DNA from: JAAOIF01 sp965206195
GTDB taxonomy: Bacteria > Pseudomonadota > Gammaproteobacteria > PS1 > Pseudothioglobaceae
NCBI GenBank assembly: GCA_965206195.1
Contig: CBDBIZ010000011.1
Coordinates: 1 to 64,000, forward strand
DNA length: 64,000 nucleotides
Direction of reading: 5' to 3'
Made by a program: the position numbers and the translations under genes. How positions within the stretch are numbered: the stretch's first letter is position 1; each line of letters opens with the position of its first letter. Shown here piece by piece: positions 56,409-64,000 of this stretch. Under the pieces are notes generated by a model. That model searched no databases. It was not told where the DNA came from and saw only the letters and a list, made by a program, of their open reading frames with translations.

Positions 56409-56712
56409 GATTATAAATTATACGCTTAACGTTGCTATACAGATAATAATCGCCGCCTCTATCATAAATTTCTCGCCACTGCTTAAAGTCGCTATTGGTC
56501 AAATGACACCCAGAAATATTGAATTTATCAACCTGCATATTAACTACGTCCCAAGTGCCTAACCCTAACCAATTAGCACGATCAAATTCAAAGTCATCTT
56601 TAATATATAAACCGATGTGATTAATGATAACACGATAGCCATTGTCTGTTGTTGGCTCTACAACCCCGTAAGGTATAGCATAAATTGCAAACTCACCGAG
56701 TGACGCCACCAA
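56392..56712 (-). CDS. DUF6402-like protein
   Basis: 106 residues. The pattern GEFAIYAIPYGVVEPTTDNGYRVIINHIGLYIKDDFEFD, then LGLGTWD, ending in SDFKQWREIYDRGGDYYLYSNVKRI resembles DUF6402 proteins ('r.yd.RkwR...g.GGDF.vfSd.'), often found near type VI secretion or polymorphic toxin loci. Here it is followed by the small membrane protein, which may be its partner or immunity-type neighbour. Length is shorter than many family members, so it may be a fragment. Confidence 0.5.
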   Translation of the reverse strand: MVASLGEFAIYAIPYGVVEPTTDNGYRVIINHIGLYIKDDFEFDRANWLGLGTWDVVNMQVDKFNISGCHLTNSDFKQWREIYDRGGDYYLYSNVKRIIYNREYTI

Positions 56713-56751
56713 GTCGCTTAAATTGTCTATTTTAACTAAAAATTAATTTTA

Positions 56752-57896
56752 ATGAAGTTAATTCTAGGCAATGGCAAAACTGCCCAATCCATTGCTAACT
56801 TCCTGCACAAACAAGACATAGGTTTTGAGTTGATTGCTGATACTAGGCTGATTAAAAGTTTTGATATTTTACAAAATGTTGATGAAATTTTTATCAGTTC
56901 TGGGATTCCTCAAACACAAGACATTGTTAACATCCCTATTACCAGCGATATTGAGTTGTTTTCAAGATACGCCAAAGCACCTATTATTGGCATTACTGGC
57001 TCAAATGGCAAATCAACCACGGTGCAATTACTCGGCGAAATGATTGAGAATGATGGCAAAAAAGTCGCCATTGGTGGCAATATCGGCACGCCTGCACTGG
57101 ATACTTTAGATGATGCAGTTGATTTTTATGTGCTGGAGCTTTCAAGCTATCAGCTAGATTATACCCAAGAGTTGAATTTACTCACAGGCATTGTGCTTAA
57201 TATTACCCCCGACCATTTAAATAGATACGATAATTTTGAGCATTACAAACGTTCCAAACTGAGTTTATATTCATATTGCCAAAATCCAGTGTTTAATTTA
57301 GACGAACCGCACACACCTAATGGCACGGGTTTTAGTTTAAACATTCCCAAACAACCTGATGAATTTGGCACAGTCACTTGCCATGGCAGTTGTTATTTTT
57401 TACATAGCGATGATGTGCTGATGGATACCAACGAGGCACAACTGATTGATGAACATAATAAATCGAATATATTGGCGGCTTTTGCATTAGGCTGTCAAAT
57501 CGGGCTTGGTGTTGAAGCAATGGTACAAACCGTTAAAAAATTTACGAGTTTGCCTCAGCCACCATCGTGGCCATTAATGCCATTGCCAGCAAGCATCAAA
57601 ATATTACCCTAATTATGGGTGGCATCGCTAAAAAAGAAAACTACGCAGCCTTGTTCAAATTGATTGATAAGAAAGTCTCCAGCGTGGCACTCATCGGGCA
57701 AAGTGCTCAAGATTTCGCCAAAAATATCAACCTTGACACCCAATTCGCCCCAGATATGCAAACCGCCATCAAACTCTCCAAAAACACTAATCCACAAGCA
57801 ATTCTACTATCACCCGCCTGCGCCAGTTTTGATTTATTTGATGATTTTGAGCATCGTGGTAGGATGTTTAAAGATTGTGTTACAGTAATCGTTTAG
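56752..57896 (+). pseudogene. murD: UDP-N-acetylmuramoylalanine-D-glutamate ligase MurD, internally deleted
   Basis: The first frame (56752 on) has the Mur ATP-binding loop (IIGITGSNGKSTTVQLLGEM), IGGNIGTPALD and VLNITPDHLNRYDNFEHY, ending normally at KKFTSLP near 57556. The second frame (57567-57896) resumes at SATIVAINAIASKHQNITLIMGGIAKKENY and ends LLSPACASFDLFDDFEHRGRMF. Between them the conserved HRCE...NDSKATN segment is missing and the frame shifts. MurD makes UDP-MurNAc-Ala-Glu and is normally essential. Confidence 0.9.
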
Positions 57897-57901
57897 GTGT
57901 T

Positions 57902-58009
57902 AAAAAGCCCCCGCAAGGAGGGCTTTGGTCGCTTTGGAAAGCGTAGCCTACGAAAAATACATTTCATTGGTATGAAAAGCAAAATCTAAGCGATAGTCGG
58001 TTACAATCA
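57902..58009 (-). ncRNA. Candidate tracrRNA of the type II-C system
   Basis: Read on the minus strand from about 58009. The anti-repeat (58007 to about 57969) begins ATTGTAACCGACTATCGCTT and pairs with the crRNA-sense repeat over its 3' half with only wobble changes, and more weakly over the 5' half. Small hairpins follow (CGTAGGCTACG; CGCTT-TCCA-AAGCG), then a terminator, AAAGCCC-T-CC, TTGC, GG-GGGCTTT and a T run at 57906-57902. Length about 108 nt. Repeat orientation (5' GTTGTG...ACAAT) is like Neisseria type II-C repeats. Confidence 0.82.
57904..57926 (-). terminator. Intrinsic terminator of the tracrRNA
   Basis: On the minus strand AAAGCCC[T]CC pairs with GG-GGGCTTT around a TTGC loop, followed by a T run (five As at 57902-57906 on the plus strand). 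It also lies right after murD, but the T run supports minus-strand use. Confidence 0.8.
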
Positions 58010-58015
58010 AGTTTT

Positions 58016-58024
58016 ATTATAACA
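58016..58024 (-). promoter_or_regulatory. Extended -10 promoter of the tracrRNA
   Basis: On the minus strand TGTTATAAT (perfect TATAAT at 58021-58016) with an upstream TG. It places the RNA start at about 58009, two bases before the anti-repeat. Confidence 0.7.
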
Positions 58025-58052
58025 ATAAGAAGCATAAAATTGTACTTATTTC

Positions 58053-58084
58053 AAAAAAAATGCCAAACAAAATCGTTTGGCATT
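58053..58084 (-). terminator. Strong intrinsic terminator
   Basis: A perfect 10-bp stem, AATGCCAAAC with GTTTGGCATT, loop of 6, followed on the minus strand by a run of eight Ts. It lies 8 bp after the degenerate CRISPR repeat. Confidence 0.9.
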
Positions 58085-58173
58085 CTTAGTAATTGTACAT
58101 TTTTTCGACTATTGCTTATGCAAATCACAACTACTACAAAGGTATAGTTAATATCCAACTGTATCCATGTAGT
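58053..58173 (-). ncRNA. Candidate solo crRNA-like RNA divergent from cas9
   Basis: Read on the minus strand: a -10 TATAAT at 58185-58180 gives a start near 58173. Then about 42 nt of unique, guide-like sequence leads to a 40-nt degenerate repeat (58131-58092) beginning GTTGTGATTTGCAT and ending TGTACAAT. A terminator hairpin follows, with a 10-bp perfect stem (AATGCCAAAC/GTTTGGCATT, 58084-58059) and eight Ts. The repeat keeps TAAGC-x-ATAGTCG, matching the tracrRNA complement at 12 of 13 positions. It resembles the layout of scaRNA or autoregulatory crRNA-like RNAs. It could also be a relic repeat. Confidence 0.55.
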
Positions 58174-58179
58174 GAGTTC

Positions 58180-58225
58180 ATTATATCTAAAATACCTTGT
58201 AGTAAGAAAGTATTTTAGATATAAT
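58180..58225. promoter_or_regulatory. Mirror-image divergent promoters of cas9 and the crRNA-like RNA
   Basis: ATTATATCTAAAATAC (58180-58195) and GTATTTTAGATATAAT (58210-58225) are perfect 16-bp inverted arms, 14 bp apart. Each outer end is a TATAAT -10 facing outwards. For cas9 a -35-like TTGTAG (58197-58202) lies 17 bp before its TATAAT (58220-58225). The cas9 message would start near 58232, 83 nt before the ATG. Confidence 0.65.
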
Positions 58226-58314
58226 TGGTTTGTGAATTTAAAAGACTTGCTGCAATTTATTGTTAGAGACCACTGCATTAGCACAATTTAATTAATTTGA
58301 AAGGAGAAAAAATA

Positions 58315-61300
58315 ATGGATAAAAAAGTATTGGGTTTAGATCTAGGTAGCAACTCTATTGGCTGGGCGCTGATGAATGAGACAGAGGGCATGGTTAATCA
58401 AACCATTGATTTGGGTGCGCGTATTTTTAATAAAGCGGTGGAAGAAAAAGTACCCACACCAAAAAACCAAAAACGCCGCAATATGCGCCTTGGGCGCAGG
58501 GTGTTGCAACGTCGAGCCAGACGTAAGCAAAAAATGACCAATTATCTTATTTCACTTGATTTATTACCCAGCGTGTTAAGCAGTCGTTTTGCGCAGGAAA
58601 AGCAGCTAAATGAACTAGGTAATCCTTATGAGTTGCGCACCAAGGGATTAAACGAACAATTAACGCCATACCAATTTGGCAGGGTGCTTTTACATTTTGT
58701 GGTAAGGCGCGGTTTTTTATCCAGCAAAAAACAAATTGCTGGTGATTTAGTGGATGACCCTGATACATTAACTTATTTGGCAGAAATCCAACAACAAGAA
58801 GACGAAAAACGCCAAGCCAAAGAGGCAAAACTTATCGCCCAAGGTAAAAGTGTCAAAACCAAAGCAGACGACCAAAGCGAGGGGGCGTTTAAAACTGATA
58901 TTGCCAATGTGTATCAAATGATAAAAGATGCCAAAGTTAGAACTTTGGGCGAGTATTTGTTTAACCTTGGGGCGGGCAAAGTGAAACGCAATCGCAGTCA
59001 CGATGGCGGGCACTTGCGTACTGACAGAGCAATGTATAAAACTGAACTTGCCAAGATTTGGCAAATGCAACAATCGTATTTTGATTATTTGCCGAATGAC
59101 TTTATCACCCAAGTGGAAAAAATTATTTTTTACCAGCGCCCCTTAAAACTCAAAAAAGACAGGGTAGGCAAGTGTTCGTTTGAGCCTAAGCATTATCGTG
59201 CGAATATGGCAAGGTTGGAGGTGCAAAGGTTTAGATATTTGCAAGTAATAAATAATCTTAAATATTTGGATGTTTATCAGGAAAAATATGTGGGTTTAAA
59301 TGACGAACAAAAACAAAAATTAAAAATCCTGTTTGAACAAAATCTCAAAATAACCATTGCCAGAATAAAAAAAGAATTGGGTTTTGAGCGAAAATTAAAC
59401 TTTGATGGTGACGAAACTAATTTTAAAGGCAATATTACTGCGTGCGAGATTCGCAGTGTTATTAGCAAAATTTGGGATGATTATTCTAAAGAGCAACAAT
59501 CACAATTATTTGAAGATTTATTCACCATTAAGAAAAAGTCCGCTCTTAAAGTAAGGTTAATCACTCATTGGGATTTTGACAAACAAACTGCGGTCGAACT
59601 TTGCTTATTGGAATTTGAACCATCGCATTCCAATCATTCTTTAAAAGCCATTAAATGTTTGCTACCTCATTTAGAAAAAGGGTTGACTTATGACAAAGCA
59701 AGAGTGGAATGTGGCTATGACTACGAAGTTAAAGAAAGTGAAAATTTAAACAAACTCCCCGCTCCGCCCGAGACTTCAAACCCGATTGTTAATAAAGGTT
59801 TGCATGAATTACGCCGTGTAGTAAATGCCATCATTCAAGCGCATGGTAAGCCTGATATTGTGCGTATTGAAATGGCGCGTGATTTAGAAATGAACACCAG
59901 ACGTTATAAAGAAAATGAAGCGCGCCAAAGAAAAAACCAAAAAGCTAACGAAGAAGCAACTGAGGCATTTAGACAAGAAACTGGAAAAAAATACCCTTCT
60001 CACGATGAGAAAATCCGTTATCGCTTATGGCAAGACCAAGACCAAAGATGTGCTTATAGCGGCGTAACTATTGCACGTGGGCAGGTGTTTTCAGCGCAGT
60101 GCGAAATTGACCATATTTTGCCATTTAAAAAATCATTGGATGACAGTTATATGAATAAAGTTTTGTGCTTTGAAAAGGAAAATCGCAATAAGGGGGACAG
60201 AACGCCGATTGACGCCTGGGGCAACGATGAGGAAAAATGGAATCAAATTACCCAGGCAATTAGTCGCTGGCAGTATTTGGATTCAAAAGTAAAACGTTTT
60301 TACACCAAAGAAGAAGACTTGCAAAAGCGTGATTTTATTTCATCTCAACTTAATGACACGCGCTATATTTCTCGTTTAGCGCAAGATTATTTGCGTCAAA
60401 TAGGTTGTGAAGTTAGTGTTACTAAGGGTGCAGTGGTGGCAAAGATTCGCCATCAATGGGGCTTTAATACTTTGATTGGTGAAACCGATAAAAAAGAGCG
60501 TACTGATCACAGGCATCACGCAATTGATGCAGTTGTTATTGCCAGTACTTCAAGGAGTATGTATCAAAATGCAAGTAGGCAAATCAAGCAAGATAACAGG
60601 TTAAATATTGCAAAACCTTATAAAGATATTTTGCAAGAATTAAGCGAAAAACTCAAGCATTTGATTGTCTCGCACGCACCACAACGCAAGCTCTCAGGCG
60701 GACTGCATGAAGAAACAGGAGCGGGTTATTTAGCTTTAAAAGATAAAACCACAGGTGAAATTAAAGAAGGATTGGTCTATCGCAAAACACTAGGTCAAGA
60801 CTTTAGTATTAAAAATGCTATGGATATTGTTGATAAGCAAGTGAGAGACCAAGTGCTAGAGCACATTGAAAACCATAAGGATTCAAAAACCGCCTTTAAT
60901 GCAGAAAACTTGGTGCAATTAAAGCTCGGTAAAAACCCGATTAAACGCGTTAGAGTGTGGCAATCTAGCATTAAAACCACTAAGAAGAAAACCGCAGCAG
61001 ATATATTAGCAAAAAGTAAATTTGCTGTTAGGGATAAATCAGGGAAAATTTTCAAATACATGTCGTATGGCAATACCCATCATGTAGAAATTATCCAACA
61101 TCGAGAAACTGGCAAAGTTAAGGGTGAATTTGTTACCATGATGAAAGCCGCAAATAGAGTAAGAGGCAAGCAGCCCATGATTCAAACTCATCATGGAGAA
61201 GATTGGCAGTTTTTAATGGCACTGCATATCAATGATACGGTGAGTATTGAAAATGACGACGGTGAGCGGATTTTTTACCGTGTACAAAAAATAGGAGGGG

Positions 61301-61443
61301 GTTATGATGTAACTCTTAGATTGAATACTGCATCCACCATCAAGAATAAAGAAGAGGAGCTGCCTTTAATGGTAAAAGGTATTGTTGAAAATAACTTAAT
61401 TAAACATAAAATCAACGCCATCGGCAGTTTGATTGATGATTAA
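58315..61443 (+). CDS. cas9: Cas9, type II-C
   Basis: 1,042 residues from the ATG at 58315, with AAAGGAG 8 bp upstream; an in-frame TTG six codons earlier overlaps that site. This RNA-guided DNA endonuclease has RuvC-I D9 (VLGLDLGSNSIGWAL), an arginine-rich bridge helix (~50-75, RRNMRLGRRVLQRRARRKQK), RuvC-II E519 (RIEMARDLE), HNH D599-H600 (CEIDHILPFKKS), and RuvC-III H735/D738 (HRHHAIDAVV). All catalytic residues are present, so it should be active. The compact size and the absence of csn2 and cas4 place it in II-C. cas1 overlaps its stop. Confidence 0.98.
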   Translation: MDKKVLGLDLGSNSIGWALMNETEGMVNQTIDLGARIFNKAVEEKVPTPKNQKRRNMRLGRRVLQRRARRKQKMTNYLISLDLLPSVLSSRFAQEKQLNELGNPYELRTKGLNEQLTPYQFGRVLLHFVVRRGFLSSKKQIAGDLVDDPDTLTYLAEIQQQEDEKRQAKEAKLIAQGKSVKTKADDQSEGAFKTDIANVYQMIKDAKVRTLGEYLFNLGAGKVKRNRSHDGGHLRTDRAMYKTELAKIWQMQQSYFDYLPNDFITQVEKIIFYQRPLKLKKDRVGKCSFEPKHYRANMARLEVQRFRYLQVINNLKYLDVYQEKYVGLNDEQKQKLKILFEQNLKITIARIKKELGFERKLNFDGDETNFKGNITACEIRSVISKIWDDYSKEQQSQLFEDLFTIKKKSALKVRLITHWDFDKQTAVELCLLEFEPSHSNHSLKAIKCLLPHLEKGLTYDKARVECGYDYEVKESENLNKLPAPPETSNPIVNKGLHELRRVVNAIIQAHGKPDIVRIEMARDLEMNTRRYKENEARQRKNQKANEEATEAFRQETGKKYPSHDEKIRYRLWQDQDQRCAYSGVTIARGQVFSAQCEIDHILPFKKSLDDSYMNKVLCFEKENRNKGDRTPIDAWGNDEEKWNQITQAISRWQYLDSKVKRFYTKEEDLQKRDFISSQLNDTRYISRLAQDYLRQIGCEVSVTKGAVVAKIRHQWGFNTLIGETDKKERTDHRHHAIDAVVIASTSRSMYQNASRQIKQDNRLNIAKPYKDILQELSEKLKHLIVSHAPQRKLSGGLHEETGAGYLALKDKTTGEIKEGLVYRKTLGQDFSIKNAMDIVDKQVRDQVLEHIENHKDSKTAFNAENLVQLKLGKNPIKRVRVWQSSIKTTKKKTAADILAKSKFAVRDKSGKIFKYMSYGNTHHVEIIQHRETGKVKGEFVTMMKAANRVRGKQPMIQTHHGEDWQFLMALHINDTVSIENDDGERIFYRVQKIGGGYDVTLRLNTASTIKNKEEELPLMVKGIVENNLIKHKINAIGSLIDD

Positions 61444-62320
61444 ACGTATTGTTGAGGTGTCTAATCCAAGCTACTTGCACCTTAAAAACAAACAATTACT
61501 GATTGAACAAAATCATCAGCAAGTAGCAAAAATACCCATTGAAGACATTGGCGTGCTGATTTTAGAAAACAATGCGATTAGCCTCACACAGCCACTGATT
61601 ATTGAGTGTCAGAAAAACAACACCGCCATTATTTTCTGTGATGAAAAGCACCTGCCTTATTCCACCATTTTGCCACTGGCTGAAGGTAATAACCTACATC
61701 AAAAAATCCTCAAACAACAAATCAATATTACCGAACCAGTGCGTAAAAGATTGTGGAAGCAAATCATTCAACAAAAAATACAAAACCAAGCCAACACACT
61801 TAAGCGCTTTGATAAACCATCAGCGCGTTTAGAAAAGCTCGCCAGTCAAGTTAAATCAGGCGACACTACCAATTTAGAAGGCTTAGCAGCCCAATACTAT
61901 TGGAAGAGTCTGTTTGGTCAGCACTTTATTCGAGATCAAAATGCCGATGGTATTAACGCCATACTTAATTATGGCTATGCCATTATTCGAGCGATTATTG
62001 CTAGGAATATTGTTGCTAGCGGATTACACCCAGCTATTGGTCTGTTTCACCACAATCAGTACAACGGCCTGTGTTTGGCAGATGACCTTATGGAGCCATT
62101 ACGTCCCTGGGTAGATGCAATTACGTACCAGCTTTATCAGACCAATGCCAATGTAGCCATCAATCAACAAACCAAAACTAAATTTTTAACCCTATCCAGT
62201 ATTGAGGTTACTTTTAATCACCAGAAAATGCCATTGATGATTGCTATACACTATCTCATGGCAGAGCTAAAACGCAACTTCACCAAAGACAGCAAAAAAT
62301 TCACCTATCCCAAGCGGTAA
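61436..62320 (+). CDS. cas1: Cas1 integrase
   Basis: 294 residues from the ATG at 61436, overlapping the cas9 stop by 8 bp; a TTG one codon earlier is also possible. It integrates new spacers with Cas2. Metal-site residues are expected at E in NLEGLAAQYYWKSLF, H in LHPAIGLFHHNQYN and the following acidic LADDLMEPLRPWVD. These type II Cas1 motifs are all present. The stop overlaps the cas2 start by 1 bp (TAATG). Confidence 0.97.
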   Translation: MIKRIVEVSNPSYLHLKNKQLLIEQNHQQVAKIPIEDIGVLILENNAISLTQPLIIECQKNNTAIIFCDEKHLPYSTILPLAEGNNLHQKILKQQINITEPVRKRLWKQIIQQKIQNQANTLKRFDKPSARLEKLASQVKSGDTTNLEGLAAQYYWKSLFGQHFIRDQNADGINAILNYGYAIIRAIIARNIVASGLHPAIGLFHHNQYNGLCLADDLMEPLRPWVDAITYQLYQTNANVAINQQTKTKFLTLSSIEVTFNHQKMPLMIAIHYLMAELKRNFTKDSKKFTYPKR

Positions 62321-62646
62321 TGTTTGGCGGATTGCAAACCATGTGGGTCATTGTTTTATTTGATTTACCAACCGAAGACGAAGTAGAAAAGCGAGATTAT
62401 CGTTATTTTCGTAAAATGTTACTTGAAGATGGCTTTACCATGATGCAATACTCTGTCTATATGCGTCATTCTAGCAGTGAAGAAAACGCCCAAGTGCATA
62501 TCAACCGAGTAAAAATGCACCTACCAGCCAATGGTGAAGTGCGTATTGTTAAAATTACCGACAAACAATTTGGACGCATTGAAGTTTTTTACGGAAAAAA
62601 ACGCAAACCCATTGAAAAAGCACCAGAGCAACTCTCATTTTTTTGA
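62320..62646 (+). CDS. cas2: Cas2
   Basis: 108 residues. The ferredoxin-like fold has the N-terminal beta strand with conserved Asp (WVIVLFDLPTEDEVEKRDYRYFRKMLLEDGF), then MMQYSVYMRH, and the C-terminal KITDKQFGRIEVFYGKKRK. It forms the Cas1-Cas2 adaptation complex. The array starts 49 bp after its stop. Confidence 0.96.
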   Translation: MFGGLQTMWVIVLFDLPTEDEVEKRDYRYFRKMLLEDGFTMMQYSVYMRHSSSEENAQVHINRVKMHLPANGEVRIVKITDKQFGRIEVFYGKKRKPIEKAPEQLSFF

Positions 62647-62694
62647 CTAGAAAAAATGAAAGTTACCTTGGTATATAAGCATTTTAAGCAATTG

Positions 62695-64000
62695 ATTGTA
62701 ACCAACTATCGCCTAAATGCAAATCACAACTAGATGGGTCTCTAGATATACCGCAAGCATATTGTAACCAACTATCGCCTAAATGCAAATCACAACACCT
62801 CATTATTTATAAATAAAACAACCATTATTGTAACCAACTATCGCCTAAATGCAAATCACAACGGTGGAATACTTACTAAGCCCTTATACAAATTGTAACC
62901 AACTATCGCCTAAATGCAAATCACAACAACAGCGCAAAAAGCCCGCTTTTACCTCTAATTGTAACCAACTATCGCCTAAATGCAAATCACAACTGCAAGT
63001 TAATGACGAGGTTGCGAAACGTCATTGTAACCAACTATCGCCTAAATGCAAATCACAACAAGCAATCGAATTGGCGTGCCGCCAGGAGAATTGTAACCAA
63101 CTATCGCCTAAATGCAAATCACAACCTTATTAATAACCTTTAGCTAAATAATCAATTGTAACCAACTATCGCCTAAATGCAAATCACAACGTGGTCTGAG
63201 TTCTGCCACTTCAATGCGATATTGTAACCAACTATCGCCTAAATGCAAATCACAACTACCTCATTTATAAATAAAACAACCATTGCATTGTAACCAACTA
63301 TCGCCTAAATGCAAATCACAACTGAGGTCTTTTTTAGGTGTTTTAAATCCCTATTGTAACCAACTATCGCCTAAATGCAAATCACAACAACCTACCCATC
63401 AAGGTGTTTAAATATCGCATTGTAACCAACTATCGCCTAAATGCAAATCACAACAGCAATCAAAGAAATTAGGTGAAACGACAAATTGTAACCAACTATC
63501 GCCTAAATGCAAATCACAACTCGAGGAGAATCCTCCGTTTGATCGAGTAAATTGTAACCAACTATCGCCTAAATGCAAATCACAACGGATTACTTTTAAC
63601 GATCGTTTTGGTACATTGTAACCAACTATCGCCTAAATGCAAATCACAACTCATTTAATAGGTATGCTGACTTGGCTAATATTGTAACCAACTATCGCCT
63701 AAATGCAAATCACAACCCTACTTGATGTAACTGTACTGACTGACAATTGTAACCAACTATCGCCTAAATGCAAATCACAACACCATACTCCCCACAGTGG
63801 TAAAAGCGAATATTGTAACCAACTATCGCCTAAATGCAAATCACAACAAGAAATGGAGAGAGTGAAATACGAACGTAATTGTAACCAACTATCGCCTAAA
63901 TGCAAATCACAACAATGCTACAGCACAGGATAACGAAGTCTTTATTGTAACCAACTATCGCCTAAATGCAAATCACAACTAATGGCTATTAGTTCTGCAA
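62695..64000 (-). CRISPR. CRISPR array, 20 repeats in window, continues beyond it
   Basis: Twenty identical 36-bp repeats (plus strand begins ATTGTAACCAACTATCGC and ends AAATCACAAC) start at 62695, 62761, 62827, 62892 and so on to 63944. There are 19 complete spacers: fifteen of 30 bp, three of 29 and one of 28; a 20th is cut by the window end. The crRNA sense is probably the minus strand, judged from the tracrRNA and Neisseria-like repeat ends (GTTGTG...TACAAT). Spacers at 62797-62826 and 63257-63286 are variants of the same sequence. No repeat degeneracy is seen at the cas2 end. Confidence 0.99.

Noticed and set aside
58092..58131. The degenerate repeat at 58092-58131 as the tracrRNA anti-repeat on the plus strand
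   Set aside because: In that direction the tail lacks a terminator with a T run, while the 57902-58009 candidate has a promoter, anti-repeat, hairpins and terminator in the right order.
62849..63933. ORFs reading NCNQLSPKCKSQ repeats in the CRISPR array, both strands
   Set aside because: Products of translating the 36-bp repeat; there is no start context and spacers disrupt any domain.

Overview
This window looks like an AT-rich gammaproteobacterial chromosome. The housekeeping genes (ruvC, dtd, glyS, minC, tolQRA, ruvB, lolB, hemA-prfA, fur/bamE back to back, ccmAB, metK, metG/apbC back to back) are gammaproteobacterial in sequence and arrangement. The mix of a streamlined core with decaying phage, IS elements, giant surface proteins and a compact type II-C CRISPR system suggests a marine sulfur-oxidiser or symbiont of the SUP05/Thioglobus type. 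That placement is inference; no diagnostic metabolic gene lies in the window.

Layout. 1-8.4 kb: part of a giant Calx-beta adhesin gene on the minus strand, including 21 near-identical 351-bp units. 8.5-10.7 kb: a DUF6502-like gene, an FTR1 iron permease and a broken LbtU-like porin. 10.7-26.4 kb: a dense housekeeping block, with a long minus-strand series lolB-ruvB-tolQ-tolR-tolA-DUF2384-minC-glyS-dtd-PGPGW-arsC/Spx, then hemA-prfA, fur-znuB, bamE and ccmAB. 26.4-27.7 kb: metK behind a SAM-II-type riboswitch. 27.8-30.4 kb: an IS3-family element between two copies of a small secreted-protein gene, plus a prlC fragment. 30.5-37 kb: a phase-variable-looking beta-propeller lipoprotein, a lipoprotein hydrolase and a gamma-glutamyltransferase. 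37.3-40.3 kb: a tiny integrative element in tRNA-Ser carrying an integrase, a Fic protein and a small ORF. 40.4-43.6 kb: metG and apbC. 44-50.9 kb: kinases, glycosyltransferases and methyltransferases of LPS or surface-glycan synthesis. 50.9-56.7 kb: a graveyard of two Mu/lambda-like tail modules, a DotA/TraY fragment, an IS481-like element and small orphans. 56.7-57.9 kb: a deleted murD.

57.9-64 kb: the most interesting region, a complete type II-C CRISPR-Cas locus. cas9, cas1 and cas2 are intact and overlap or abut. The array has 20 identical 36-bp repeats and runs off the window end. Left of cas9, on the opposite strand, are two candidate small RNAs. One is a tracrRNA with an extended -10 promoter, anti-repeat, small hairpins and terminator. 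The other is a solo crRNA-like RNA with a degenerate repeat and its own strong terminator. Its promoter is the mirror image of the cas9 promoter inside a 16-bp perfect inverted repeat. The degenerate repeat departs from the array repeat at positions where the tracrRNA also departs, so the two may be co-adapted. This is a candidate Cas9 autoregulatory or scaRNA-like guide.

All homology calls were made by eye from motifs, without database searches.
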